Assembly: GCA_905182995.1 (NCBI GenBank)
Contig: CAJJDP010000091.1
Coordinates: 235,553-299,552 of the forward strand
Direction: 5' to 3'
Length of the DNA stretch: 64,000 bases
Origin: Paramecium octaurelia
Taxonomy: Eukaryota > Ciliophora > Oligohymenophorea > Peniculida > Parameciidae
Part shown: positions 39,109 through 49,501 of the stretch, piece by piece
Layout: the number at the start of each line of letters is the position of its first letter
Position numbering within the stretch: the first letter of the stretch is position 1
Notes under the pieces: model-generated
What the model was told of the DNA's origin: nothing
Databases searched by the model: none
What the model saw: the letters and a program-made list of their open reading frames with translations, nothing else
Position numbers and translations under genes: made by a program

Positions 39109-39441
39109 TCACAGCATTCCTATAAATTTATTATTTAAATTTCTGCTGCTTCTATCCTTGACCAACAATGATGGACTGGGGGCCTACCTCAAATCAATTA
39201 TAACTTCCCTTTGCATCGATTCACTGAACTATTTATCCACTCTGCTGAGCTATTTTTCCCCCAAAATATTATCAGCACATGTGCTTCCCAACCTCTCAAT
39301 ACAATCGATATCCCCCTTAATTAAATTTAAGGAGAAAGGCTCTATTTATAAAGTTTTTGGGGAGAATTCTTTTTTTATGCTTAATTGTGTTATTAATATG
39401 TTTTCTTTTTCCTTCAAAGGTATATTTTAGCAACAGCCCAT
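39109..39441 (-). CDS. Small acylation-motif (MGCC) protein, copy B
   Basis: A 110-residue intronless gene and tandem paralog of the one at 38358-38669. It also starts MGCCQ. The middle differs strongly (NIPLKEKENILITQLSIKKE, DIDCIERLGSTCADN). The C-terminal ~35 residues are conserved (REVIIDLRQAPSP, DRSSRNLNNKFIGML). Conservation only at the acylation motif and the tail suggests those are the functional parts: a membrane anchor and a C-terminal peptide. A 118-codon plus-strand ORF over the same bases is its antisense shadow. Confidence 0.75.
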
Positions 39442-39805
39442 AAATTTATATATTAATTTCTTCAATAAGATAGAGATAATTAAACGTATTAAAAACTATC
39501 AATATTTTTATTTATATGATGTCAGTATGATAAAAACAATTATAACTCGGTTATCCGATTAAAGAAATATTATTGTAATTCATTAGAAATGTAAAATTTG
39601 AGCCAGAAATTTTAATATTAATCTAAATATCTTTTTAAGCGTCTTAGTTTTAATTTACAATTCCAGCATATTATCAGTTCAAATAAAGAATTTTCCACAA
39701 AGTAGCAATTCGATAAAATATTGTTATTTTTTATATTTGAATAAATTAATTTAACTCCTGGTCAGGTTAATTAAGATGAAAACATTAAATATTTTTTAAA
39801 TCTTT
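39442..39805. other. Intergenic, 364 bp
   Basis: Divergent region between the MGCC copy B start and the Stm1-like gene start. AT-rich. A minus-strand ORF starting MLELQIKTKTLKKIFR (near 39670) runs about 30 codons and then meets TGA; I see no other coding signal. Confidence 0.45.
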
Positions 39806-41001
39806 ATGAGTAATAATTTGTTCAACGTTCTCAACTTCTCTGATACAGAAGAAGCTCCCGAATAACAACAAAAAAAGAATAAAAAAAACAACAATAAGGA
39901 GTAGGTCATCCCTGCTGAATAAGTAGTAAAAGAGAACACTCAACATCACAATCCCGCTCCTAAGACTAAGGGAGTCCCTGCTGAGCCACACCCTAAAGAC
40001 AGACAATCTGGCACTGGCAGAGGCAAGGAATAAAGAAAAGAAGGCGGTGGCAGAAATAATTGGGGAAATTACAAGGATGACTTGAAAGAAGAAAAATATG
40101 TGGCAAAAGAAAAAACCCCAGTTGATGCACCTTAAGAAGGCAAAACTGAGTAGACAACTCAACCCACTTAACCACCAGCCCCAGAAAAGACTCTTGCTGA
40201 TTATTACTAACAAAGAGGCGCTGTATCAATTTATTTATTATCCTCAGAATGTTGATGAAGTCTTAAAATAAGTTGAAGTCAAATAACAAGCCCCAAAGAA
40301 ACTTGATGAAGAAGCTTTAAAGAAAGAAAAGCTCTTTGTTGTTAAAACTAGAGAAGATGAGAAAAGAGAACAAGAATCAAAGTAAAAAAAAACAAAATAA
40401 TAATAATCAAATTACAGATCTGAATTGAATACTTAAGCTGCTGAGTATTTGGGATTTACTAATTAAACTCAAGAAAAGAATGAAAGAAGAGGTGAAAGAG
40501 GTGAAAGAAGATAATATGAATAACCTTAATAACAATAATAATAATAACAAGAAGGAGAATAATAAAAAGGAGAAAGATAAAACGAATAATAAGAATAAGG
40601 ACAATAAAGAGCTGAAAGATAAGATAGAGGTGAAAAATAATACAGAGGAGATAGATAATACAAAGGAGATAGACAATATAAGGGTGATAGATAAGATAGA
40701 GGAGACAGATAAGAAAGAGGAGACAGATAAGAAAGAGGAGACAGACAAGAAAGAGGAGACAGACAAGAAAAAGGAGATAGATAAGATAGAGGAGACAGAT
40801 AATACAAAGGAGATAGATAACAAAAAGGAGACAGACAAAACAGAGACAACAACACAAGAGATTAAGAAAGGGGAGATAAGGCTAGAAGAGGAGGTGATAG
40901 ATAAGAAAAGAAGCCTGTATAAAGATAATAAGTAATTTCTTATATTAATTGAGTAGGAATAAGGAATTCAATTGGATGATAAGGATTTCCCAGCTCTATG
41001 A
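39806..41001 (+). CDS. Stm1/SERBP1 (HABP4)-like RNA- and ribosome-binding protein
   Basis: A 381-residue disordered basic protein. The N-terminus MSNNLFNVLNFSDTEEAPE is of the Stm1 type. Residues ~65-100 carry the family signature DRQSGTGRGKEQRKEGGGRN followed by NWG. The C-terminus ends QLDDKDFPAL, as in SERBP1/HABP4. Between them, at ~270-340, is a species-specific array of about ten Arg-Gly-Asp-Arg-Gln units (RGDRQERGDRQ...), coded by near-identical 18-24 bp repeats. Two introns: 40223-40247 (25, ends CAG) and 40932-40956 (25, contains TGA). Exons total 1146 nt. In yeast and animals the family clamps idle 80S ribosomes and protects them in dormancy. The Arg/Gly repeats are probably RNA-binding. 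Confidence 0.9.
40620..40850 (+). repeat. Tandem RGDRQ-coding repeat
   Basis: Imperfect tandem units such as GGAGACAGATAAGAAAGA coding Gly-Asp-Arg-Gln-(Glu/Asp/Tyr)-(Arg/Lys). Gln is TAA or CAA and the third positions vary, so the peptide is more constant than the DNA. This indicates selection on the repeat protein rather than fresh slippage alone. Confidence 0.9.
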
Positions 41002-41053
41002 ATGTGATAAGTATAATACACATATAGTACATATATAAATCTTAATTAAATAA

Positions 41054-41715
41054 ATGAACTAAAATCTCGAAAATGCAATTGATTTGGAGAATGATGAACT
41101 CATAGTTGAAAACTGTATATCTATTCTTTATGCTTAGACAACAATGATGATTAAGATGATCAGTTAGTTTCATAATTATAAGAAATTCTAATATCGGAGG
41201 ATTTTGAAAAATTATCCTAAGATTTCTTACGTGAAAAATGCTTAGTTTTTGAGGAGACAGAATCAAAAGAATACAAAGAAATATTTAAACTCTACTAAAG
41301 TGCTATCTAGTTATATTTGAATGAAGTATTATAATCAATGAATGAATTTAGAAACTCAAAGTTGAACTTACTTTAGAAAAATTACAATCTCTCCCATTAG
41401 ATGAAGCAATGAATGAAACTTTAGCATCATTATTTGATTATGATTTGTTTAAAGATATTATGGTAGAAACCAGAATAAGAGTTGAAGAAGAAGAAAGGAC
41501 AATTAAAAAAAGCACTAATAAAGCTACTAAAGGTTATAAATAAGCACCTTAATAAAACATATTCAGCTCAGGTCAAGCAATATAATTTGAAAAGAAGCCA
41601 CTAAAAAATGTAACAATTAGCAATATTCTAGTAAACTCCTTAAGACTTACGACCAGACTTATTTTTCAATGTTGTACCTTTAAGCACACCAAAAGTAAAT
41701 AGAAAATAAGCTTGA
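41054..41715 (+). CDS. BART-domain protein (ARL2BP / CFAP36-like)
   Basis: A 196-residue protein. Residues ~30-130 match the BART fold: QLQEILISEDFEKLSQDFL, then the diagnostic CLVFEETESKEYKEIFKLY and IQLYLN, and a final helix (LASLFDYDLFKDIMVE). The tail is basic and Pro-rich (KPLKNQTPQDLRPDLFFN). BART domains bind ARL2/ARL3 GTPases and work in mitochondria or in cilia. Three introns: 41115-41137 (23), 41326-41351 (26) and 41610-41631 (22). Exons total 591 nt. It converges on the pseudophosphatase gene with 32 bp between stops. Confidence 0.82.
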
Positions 41716-41747
41716 GTATTTAAAAAAAAGATTGTTTATATTTATAA

Positions 41748-42726
41748 TCATGATTATTTAACTAAGACTCTATGGGATTATGATTGCCAAGTATTTTTTA
41801 CAAGTCTTTTTAATGGAGCAGTCCCTGGTCTTAATTAAGGTCTTATTGATTGCCTATCAGATTTGATGTTAAAAAGGTTTAACTTTTTTTCATCAACAAT
41901 TTAATTCAAAGGGAGTTTTCTATTCATCCAATTATCAATTGTCTATCTTCTTGGTGTTGCGGGAAGTTATGTATTTTTAATTTAAACCTGATTTACAGGT
42001 TCAGATTAAAATTTTGATAGATTTTTGAATTAACTTAAACTTAGTAAAAATGAATACATTTAATAATATGGAGGAATGTATTATGATATGATTGTTTTAT
42101 TCCATTGCACTTTTTTAGAAATTACCTCCCTTCTTCTTCTTGGTTCACATTATTAAGGCTTTTAACTATTCAAATAAGTATTTCTTGCCAAAACCTCATC
42201 ATAATATTAATTGAAATCCTAATTGTTGGCTAAATTACTAAGTAGAAGCCATTTTTCAAAATTCACTAGTTGCTGCATCACATTTTATTTTATATCAGGA
42301 TTGTGTTTAAGGTTCTGGACATGCTAAAGTGTTTTTTATAAGGTCCATTTAAATCTATAAATAGGTAAAAATACTTAATTACTTCTTCATCAAAAAGACA
42401 ACTATAACAAAAACAGAACGATTGAGAGCACTTATTGAGTGAACTAAAACTGCTTCTCCCGCCTCCAAAGTATCATTTATAAATGAAAAACAACGAGAAT
42501 GGTCAATAGCATACTGATAGTCGTTTTCAATCCAACCATAGGTCAAGTATTCTATACCAATAGACTCCCAATGATTTGGAATTTATTTGCCAGCACAATT
42601 GATGATTTTCTTGATTTTGTTTGTTATCAGGAACTCTAGGTCCTAATATCATATTTATCAATATACGTGCGCTGCACCCTAGTCTCCAATATATAAACCA
42701 TTTATGATACGCGTTGGAGATTTCAT
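41748..42726 (-). CDS. Dual-specificity phosphatase-fold protein lacking the catalytic Cys (STYX-like)
   Basis: A 308-residue protein. Residues ~5-150 follow the DSP fold: RIINGLYIGDQGAAHDLEFL, IKKIINCAGKQIPNHW, IEYLTYGWIEND. The signature loop reads VHSISALNRS (residues 86-95) where active enzymes have HCxxGxxRS: the nucleophile Cys is Ser88 and the central Gly is Leu, while Arg94-Ser95 remain. It should therefore bind but not cleave phosphotyrosine, as STYX-type pseudophosphatases do. The tail (~190-308) is basic and disordered (RRQTIDNWMNRKL, RPGTAPLKRL). Two introns: 42643-42666 (24, contains TGA) and 42355-42382 (28). Exons total 927 nt. Confidence 0.85.
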
Positions 42727-42968
42727 TATATTTTTATTAATATAAAATTTGATTGACGTTTTAGAATGAATATAATTTAAAGATATAGAACTTCATTTTG
42801 TAGATAGTTTTGCACTTAAAATATTCTATGGATCTCAAATTGAAAAAGTGGCGAGATATACATACTAAACTTGCTGATTAGTTTAATAAACTTAAAATTA
42901 AATTTATATGAAAAATAATAATTATATAGTAAAAGACATTTATTAAGAGAAAAATAAAGGACGCATTT

Positions 42969-44064
42969 ATGACTTCCATAAAAAGAAATTAGAGGAAATA
43001 AACTAATAGGTAACTGTCTCACAATTAAAATTAGTATCCAAAATTGGACAATCAGAATGTGATGAAGAAATTGAAAGAGAAGCATAATATGATAAAAACA
43101 GTTTCAAAATTTTATAATTAAGAAGCCTTTATTGAATAATAAAGAGTCAATTAGCATCTAATTTAGAAAATAATGCAGCCTCAAACGAGTAAAACGCGAT
43201 CTCAGCATAATCAATCAAGAAAAGAATTTGCTAAAATAAATTTTGACACTAAGCGAATTAGTGAAGAAAATCGCAGTTTAGCTAATAGAATTACTAATTT
43301 ACCTCCTGTTATTGATGCTAAAAAGCAAGACATGGAGTATCGAAAACATTAAACTGAAGTTGTATTATTGCAGAAATATCATACTACAAAGCTTATTGAA
43401 CAATATGATCAAAAAACCATCAATATCTTCAATAAATTAACAAATAATAAATTCAACAAGAGCAAGTTTGCCAATTTTAAATTCTTATCCACTATAAACA
43501 AACAAACAAAATTTATGATGGTTCTAATATCGGAAATGGAACTATATGGAGTCAAGCACTCTTCCTCATTAATGAATAAGAATCCTCCAACTTATTAATG
43601 CTCTATATTTTCAGATTAAAAATGTTTGTGCAAAAGTAAACCATTAGAATATAATGAATTTTTGGAAAACATTATTGGATTCAATTGCTAGGATTTTACA
43701 TCTATCTACATGGTCATAGAAAAGATTAAGTAAAATGAAGAAGTAATTTTAAGATATCATTTTATAGTTTTAGGTAGGAGAGGTAATATATTGTGAGAGT
43801 TACTCTCATATACACACTCATCATTTGAAGGATAATATTATTGTTAGAATTTCAGATGAAATTGACGGTGAAATAAGAAAGAATATCTCAGATGAACAAG
43901 TGATTATAGGGAGATTGAAATACAAAATTCTACAATTGTGCCAATAAAGTCAAGAGTATAAGTTATAAGTGCCTCCTGCATCCTATGCAATCCAAATTCA
44001 ACACTCCACTCCCTAGCCCTCTGTCAAAGAACCTGAAGAAATTCCTTCATAATAATTAATATGA
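42969..44064 (+). CDS. Uncharacterised helical protein
   Basis: A 356-residue protein; start chosen at the first ATG in frame after the last upstream TGA. The N-terminal third is basic and helical (NQNVMKKLKEKHNMIKTV, QHLIQKIMQPQTSK), followed by RISEENRSLANRITNLPPV and a lysine-rich helical block. The middle has a CxCxxKP patch (KCLCKSKPLEYNEFLEN). The C-terminal third is more globular (VGEVIYCESYSHIH, IIVRISDEIDGEIRKNIS). One 25-nt intron (43743-43767); exons total 1071 nt. The EENRSLANRI-type stretch recalls CFAP97/hemingway-like ciliary proteins, but the match is weak and I leave it unnamed. Confidence 0.7.
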
Positions 44065-44089
44065 TTAGTAATTTAATTTACGTGTTAAA

Positions 44090-44794
44090 ATGGAGTCGTG
44101 GGTACAGGAGACATAAAAGTTGTATTTTTCTGGCTATCCATTTATTGAGTATGGTGTAGGGGGCTATATCATTCTCGTTTCTGTGCTTCTTGCTATGAAA
44201 TGCCTCTGTAATTGCTAAACCAGACATCCAGCAAATTTCAATGTATCATTAAAATTCCATCTAGGTTGTGAAATTTAAAATTCCTAATACTAATACAAGT
44301 CCTAATGCATCATCTAATTCATAAGAACTTATCAATAACTAAACTAGAGTGATTTAGCAATTAAATGAAAAATTAGTAGCAATGCAATAGGGGTTTGATA
44401 AATTGGCTAAGGAACATGTTTAACTTCGTACAAGTACCTAATTACTATTAACAAATAGCCCTATCAGATTTATAATCCTAAGTTTTAGATATTTTAACTA
44501 AAAAGAAAAGTTCTAGCGCATCATCATAATTACAAGTTAAATCTGTTAAATCCTAAATTGTTTAACCAATTTTAAGTCTTTAGATATAAGAAGTATTAGA
44601 AGGGCACGAAGAATAAAGAACATAAAAAGAGCAATAATAAGAAGAAGAATAATTTTAGCAAAAGCAAATTGAATAATAAAAGGAAGCATAATCTGAATAA
44701 TAATAATTGTAATAGTAATAATCATAACAATAACAATAACAATAATAATAACTGCAATAACAACAATAACAACTGCAATAACAACAATAACAAC

Positions 44795-44846
<52 letters not shown>

Positions 44847-45039
44847 TGAAGAAAATCTTTCTCAACGTTAGTTTAAAGAGCAAGAAAATGATTAATAAAA
44901 TACAATAATAGCTTAGCCACAAGAACCCGTGAATCAATCCTAAACTAATCCCTTTGCCACAGAATAGCCTCCTGTCGTAAGAAAACCTTAAAACCCACCT
45001 ACTCCAAGAAGAATACCTCCTTAATTGAGACCAAAGTGA
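44090..45039 (+). CDS. Single-pass membrane protein with long poly-Gln tract
   Basis: A 300-residue protein. A membrane helix lies at ~22-40 (GGYIILVSVLLAMKCLC) next to a Cys cluster (CLCNC) that may be palmitoylated. A coiled coil follows (~75-150), then a Gln-dominated segment (~175-255) with 16 consecutive TAA codons at 44797-44844. The tail is Pro-rich (NPPTPRRIPPQLRPK). Two introns: 44243-44264 (22) and 44434-44458 (25). Exons total 903 nt. Under the standard code only a fragment appears, read in another frame as poly-Asn; that is an artefact. It ends 17 bp before the stop of the convergent gene. No family recognised. Confidence 0.82.
44690..44845 (+). repeat. CAA/TAA trinucleotide repeat (poly-Q)
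   Basis: Tandem CAA and TAA triplets interrupted by single CTG/CTA (Leu) codons, ending with 48 nt of pure TAA. All of it codes Gln in this organism. Pure TAA repeats are prone to slippage, so length variation between alleles is likely. Confidence 0.95.
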
Positions 45040-45056
45040 TAAAATTCATATAGTAA

Positions 45057-45733
45057 TCATAAAAATTTAATGAAATCTAATGTTCCTTATAGTTCTTACA
45101 ATTATCGACTATAAGACAAATGTTTTTAGTTTTGGTATTATTTAGTAAGTGCAACTTCTGGAGGTTATGGTTGGCTTAATAGATTTCTCTTTTTTGATCT
45201 TGATCTCCTAAGAAGTTTATCAATATTGCTTGTCTTTAATTCAAAATGAGTTTCAGATTTTTCAGGAATGGTTAAAAAGTTAAGTTTGGATTTTTGCTAA
45301 GACATACTTGTTTTTTCCCTTCTACTAATTGGTAATGCTTTTGCTCTAAATTAATATTGAATCCTTTCAGTTTATGATTGCAAAATGGATTCAGATTATT
45401 AGAGTCTGGTTGATTCCATAGACTTTAGGAGGTATTTTCTTTAACTAAGTGCACCAACTCTGCCTTCCTCATCAGCTACTCCTATCTGTTTTACAGAGAA
45501 TGTCAATTTTTCATAATTCTCTTGGCTTAATTAAAGGTTGGCTAGAAGCTCCTATTGCTTATTTAAGTAATCTTGTCTTCGTTTAATATAATGCATGTAT
45601 TCAAATGGACTAAAAACTTTGACGACTTTAGCATTGAGTCTAAGATATTAGTTCTTAAATACTCTTGAGTGTTGTAGAGTACTTTAGGATGGACTTTGGA
45701 TTGAATAGAAGGGGACTTAAACTTTTGAGACAT
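45057..45733 (-). CDS. Uncharacterised Gln/Lys/Ser-rich protein
   Basis: A 215-residue protein. A short first exon (MSQKFKSPSIQSKVHPK) is followed by a 29-nt intron (45654-45682, ends AAG), then a helical region (SPFEYMHYIKRRQDYLN, QQELLANLQLSQENYEKL) and a basic Ser/Arg/Lys-rich tail (LLRRSRSKKRNLLSQPQPPE). Exons total 648 nt. The start lies 24 bp after the stop of the neighbouring same-strand gene (45758). No known domain; possibly a microtubule-associated or ciliary protein. Confidence 0.7.
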
Positions 45734-45757
45734 TTTTAATTAATAAATTAATATGAA

Positions 45758-46281
45758 TCATATAACAAAGGAATAGTTGTTGATTTTATAAATGTTTTGA
45801 TTCTTAGTAGATTTGATGAGGTTGTCGATTTGAATGTAATTGGGACTTTTAGGTATTTTAGGAGAAATGAGGGTTACATTTTTGGATTCTCTCAAGACAG
45901 AACCTCTGATTAAATATAAACATAATACTCAGTGCGAAGTCTTGTAGTTGCATTCTTGCTTTAGGATCTTGATTTGTATAAGGATGTGTTATTGGACTTA
46001 TTTTCATTAAACGATGGCTGTTTTTTGGGTTTTAGCAGTTGTATTAGTAAGGTCTTGCTGGATTTAGGGATTGTTCTTTCAGTTTCAATTAATTTGTTTC
46101 GAAGGGGTTTGCATAAATTATAGACTCCAATATTCCTAAGAGAATCAAGTGAATCATCATCAGATGCATCACAACCTTCCCTTTCAAAAACATAAAAATG
46201 ATTTTGACGACTCTTGGAAAATCTCTTCTCAATTTCTTCTTCGAATTCAATAGTTTATAATCGAACAATCTCATCTGTCAT
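45758..46281 (-). CDS. Uncharacterised acidic/basic protein
   Basis: A 166-residue protein. The N-terminus is acidic and helical (MTDEIVRLQTIEFEEEIEKR), with a DDD patch (GCDASDDDSLDSL). The C-terminal half is basic and Ser/Thr-rich (PKSSKTLLIQLLKPKKQP, VTLISPKIPKSPNYIQ). One 23-nt intron (45906-45928, ends CAG); exons total 501 nt. Divergent from the next plus-strand gene with 48 bp between start codons. No family recognised. Confidence 0.68.
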
Positions 46282-46329
46282 ATGTAACGTTAGATTTTTA
46301 ATAATTAATAATATAAATATATATAATAA

Positions 46330-47031
46330 ATGAGTAAAGGGATTGGTGCACATCTTGACAAAGCAGTGAAATAGAAAATCTATCAATAGAGAGCAAATAA
46401 ATACAATGCCGAATTTGATAAATTGGAGGTAGTGTTTAATGACTTCTATAATTTCCTTTAAAACAGGAATAAGGACATGACCCTGATAAGATCCCTGCAA
46501 TTTTGGCTGAGGAGGAGTACCAGAAAAGACATTCCAATGACCCTCAGGAACCTCTGCCATTTGAACGTAGTGATAAAGTATTGCCAATAACTGGATCGAC
46601 CCATCTGGGATTTGATAAGGCTCATACAAATCTATCGGCAACTAAACAGATGATGTAGATTCAAGAACAGAAAATGCAAAAAATAAAATCTATAAAATAG
46701 ACTGGTGGCAAATTGCCTGTAGATGGTAAAGCAGTTATACCTATTAGTTAAGAGGTGCATAAGGCATAAAAGGAACATGAAAGAAACATGAAAGCCCGTA
46801 TCTAATATGATCACATTAATGATTTGCATCAAATGTAATAATCTGATCCAAATGCCAAGAAGTCCTCCTATTAATAGCACCATGGTAATAATCAATTGTA
46901 ATTATATAGTGTTTACGAAGTACATGCAAGATGAATGTGATCACTAGAACTTTGATCATCATTAGATGAAGAACGACTTAAAACAATACCATGAGGCCTT
47001 TGTTATATGTCAAAAAACACTAAGAAAATGA
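46330..47031 (+). CDS. Uncharacterised protein
   Basis: A 212-residue protein, basic at the start (MSKGIGAHLDKAVKQKIYQQ). It contains a PLPFERSDKVLPITGSTHLG segment, a helical middle (TKQMMQIQEQKMQKIKSI) and a His-rich C-terminus (DECDHQNFDHHQMKND). The first intron (46429-46466) is 38 nt, longer than most here, and ends CAG; a 35-nt version starting 3 nt later also keeps the frame. The second intron is 46885-46909 (25 nt). Exons total 639 nt. No recognised domain. It converges on COX10 with 34 bp between stops. Confidence 0.65.
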
Positions 47032-47065
47032 TTATTCATCATATTAATTATTTTATAATTGTTTT

Positions 47066-48030
47066 TCAATGGTTTTATTATTTTTAATATCTCTTGATTC
47101 CTATGTCCATTAATAACAAAGTGTAGTAGACCAAGAAAAAATTATAGGAGGCTTTTTTAAGGTAGTTTGCCTAACTAATAAGTTTGTTTTTCATACATTT
47201 TTTGAAGGATCCACTTCAAATAATTTGATTGCTCTATAATTCCAAAAGTATAATGACAATAATCCAGAGATGCAACTGATAAATTTTAATTCTGGCTAAG
47301 AATGCTGAGATGCAGTTCCGAACCAACTCAACCCATTAATAGCCAAACACATTTTCATATGTCTACTAGCAACTGCACTGTCATTTATCATTTTGAATCC
47401 AGCTCTCAAATAGTCTTTCTGATATTTCCAATAAATCCCGTAGAAATGATTGATTTGCCATGAAAACATGAATCCAAAATTGCCCCACATCCCCAGATTA
47501 TACAAACTGTCATTGCTTACACAGGCTGCTCCTAACACCACTGGAAGAGCCCCAATGACTGCTCCAATCAAAGTATTAATAGGAGATCTTGTTTTCAAAG
47601 TTGTGTATATCCCCAAGTATGAGAAGAAAATTAGATTGTTAATTGCTAGAGCATTGGTAGGCAAACACTAAATCACTAATAAATATACATTATACATCAG
47701 GACATTGGAAGCTGCATAGAATGCAAATCCTATCAACCCTCCTTACAAACGAGTAAGTCGTTGGATTGGAATTGGACGATTGCATGTGCGTGTCATTAAT
47801 TTATCTTACTTCCATTCAATTACCTAATTGAATGCCTAACTTGCCATAGCCTATTCATAATGAATATTGTCAAATACCATAAAAAGCGATCCAGAAAACA
47901 CTGAGAACGATTTCAATGAGAATAAGTTGTCATCTCCCAAATACAGAAATGAAATAAAGGGAATCACAGCATTCCCACTTGCTAGACTAAATTTACTTAA
48001 ATTTTTCAAATCTGCAATTGTTATTTTCAT
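47066..48030 (-). CDS. COX10: Protoheme IX farnesyltransferase (heme O synthase)
   Basis: A UbiA-type membrane prenyltransferase, 312 residues, that attaches farnesyl to heme B on the way to heme A for cytochrome c oxidase in mitochondria. Visible motifs: the substrate and metal motif around DKLMTRTCNRPIPIQ (family RTxxRP), TLIGAVIGALPVVLGAA (family GAxxGAxPP), and MFSWQINHFYGIYWKYQKDY (family WQ.PHF.aL....DY). Several hydrophobic helices fit the usual nine-helix fold. One 26-nt intron (47171-47196) joins the last 34 residues; exons total 939 nt. Its 5' end (47945-48030) lies in the falsely duplicated segment, so a second, truncated copy of the first 28 codons appears at 49316-49401. Confidence 0.93.
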
Positions 48031-49314
48031 TAATATAAAAAATATGTGTACATAAGTTTAAGAACATCAAATATTCCCATCGATTTCAAACATATAAACA
48101 ATTAACTAACCCAATTATTTTTATGAAATAATGAAAAATCAATAAGTCTTAAAAGCCTTAGAATCATTTCAAAAAAAAAATAACTTAAAAAATTAGAATA
48201 ATCATCAATCATGCAAAAAATGAAATTTGTAATTCTCAATACTTTGAAACTCTATCTAAAGATTCTAACCTTAACAATATCCAAGAACTCTATTCCTAAA
48301 GTCTTCTTAGATTAGATCCTCACAATTCCAGATAAAGACCTCAATTTGAAGATGATATCTAAATAATAAATGATTTATTCCTATATTATATTATTTGAAA
48401 CTTATTTTTCTACCTTAAAGAAAAATTGTTACTTTAACAAGAAGTAAAGACCCAGATGGAATTAGAGGAAGTATAGATAACAGCAATTTTAGAAAGTATG
48501 TAATACTCCTAAATGTTAAATTTATAAGAAATAGATTAAAAGAGCACTTTTGATATGATGTTGTAAACAACAAAGAAGTTTGTCTCAAATTAAAGCAAAA
48601 ATAATTAAAATACCTAAATACTGTATTTGTGATGTTTTTTTTGTTGTAATTAATTGCATTACCAAGAAATTGGTTAATGTTAATTATGTAACAAATACAT
48701 CCATGTTAATTGTTTTCAGCTCTTCTCTAATATAAACTCCAGTTAGGGGGATCTATTGCAACATTTTTATTGTTTTTCATTAGAAGGCTACATCCTGATG
48801 TATAATTGATATTTATCAAGAAAATGGAGATGTCCAATTTATAAAGCTAAAATATTTAAATTATAGTTTGATGCTTATTAGTATGAAATTTTAAAATCAA
48901 TCAGGTAATTTGGTTGATAAGAATGTATTTCTGGATCTCATTTGATTTTTAAGGCAATATTTTAGATGAATTCATTTCAAAATCTATTGATTATAGTATC
49001 ATTCCAGAGATAGCCAAACTAAATAATATTAGAATACCATCGTTATAGAAACTATGTAGTCATTTAAATTAAAAGGAGGATTATGAGATCTAAAGTAATT
49101 CAAAATTAAAAAATCCTAAATCTATTGTTAATTACAATCATTGAATATAAATTAAATTGGAGTGCTAATAAGTATTTCATTTACATGATATTTTCTATAT
49201 TGTTTTAATATTAATGTATTATATCATCAATCTAAGATTGCAATATCTTAGATGAAAAATGATTCAATAATATTAATATAATTCATTCATACTTTAAACA
49301 TGATTGATACGAAT
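47945..49314. repeat. 1370-bp exact duplication, copy 1
   Basis: Identical, wherever I compared, to 49316-50685 at a constant offset of 1371, with a single N at 49315 between them. It starts inside COX10 and ends in non-coding sequence. Confidence 0.97.
48131..49144 (+). pseudogene. Decayed Miz/SP-RING-finger-like gene
   Basis: Plus-strand coding remnants from ATG 48131 to TGA 49142-49144. Protein-like pieces in order: MKNQQVLKALESFQKK, EICNSQYFETLSKDSNLN, KTQMELEEVQITAILESM, CNKYIHVNCFQLF with KWRCPIYKAK, then DEFISKSIDYSIIPEIAKLN. The C...H..CF...W.CPI spacing resembles the Miz zinc finger of PIAS/Siz SUMO ligases, with the last Cys pair degraded. The frame is broken by a frameshift in an A-run near 48210, by in-frame TGAs, and by a second shift near 48910. 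Some breaks could be unrecognised introns or sequence errors, since this is one sequenced copy shown twice. Family assignment is tentative. Confidence 0.5.
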
Positions 49315-49315
49315 N

Positions 49316-49401
49316 AGAAATGAAATAAAGGGAATCACAGCATTCCCACTTGCTAGACTAAATTTACTTAAATTTTTCAAATCTGCAATTGTTATTTTCA
49401 T
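49316..49401 (-). pseudogene. COX10: Truncated COX10 5' end (assembly duplicate)
   Basis: An exact repeat of the first 28 codons of COX10, cut off at the N junction. It exists only because of the exact duplication and should not be annotated as a gene. Confidence 0.8.
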
Positions 49402-49501
49402 TAATATAAAAAATATGTGTACATAAGTTTAAGAACATCAAATATTCCCATCGATTTCAAACATATAAACAATTAACTAACCCAATTATTTTTATGAAAT
49501 A

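Noticed and set aside
39074..39430. 118-codon plus-strand ORF rich in Leu/Ser
   Set aside because: It is antisense to the MGCC copy B gene, whose protein has a tandem paralog sharing its C-terminus.
40620..40850. CRISPR-like regular repeats
   Set aside because: Units are short, coding, imperfect and without unique spacers; this is a eukaryotic coding minisatellite.
40407..40935. Four overlapping ORFs on both strands rich in LSPLSYL or TDKKEE repeats
   Set aside because: They are frame shadows of the RGDRQ repeat in the Stm1-like gene. Only that frame links to conserved HABP4 motifs on both sides.
44669..44908. Poly-Asn ORF read with the standard code
   Set aside because: It is the +1 shadow of the CAA/TAA poly-Gln tract; the Gln frame is continuous with upstream and downstream exons.
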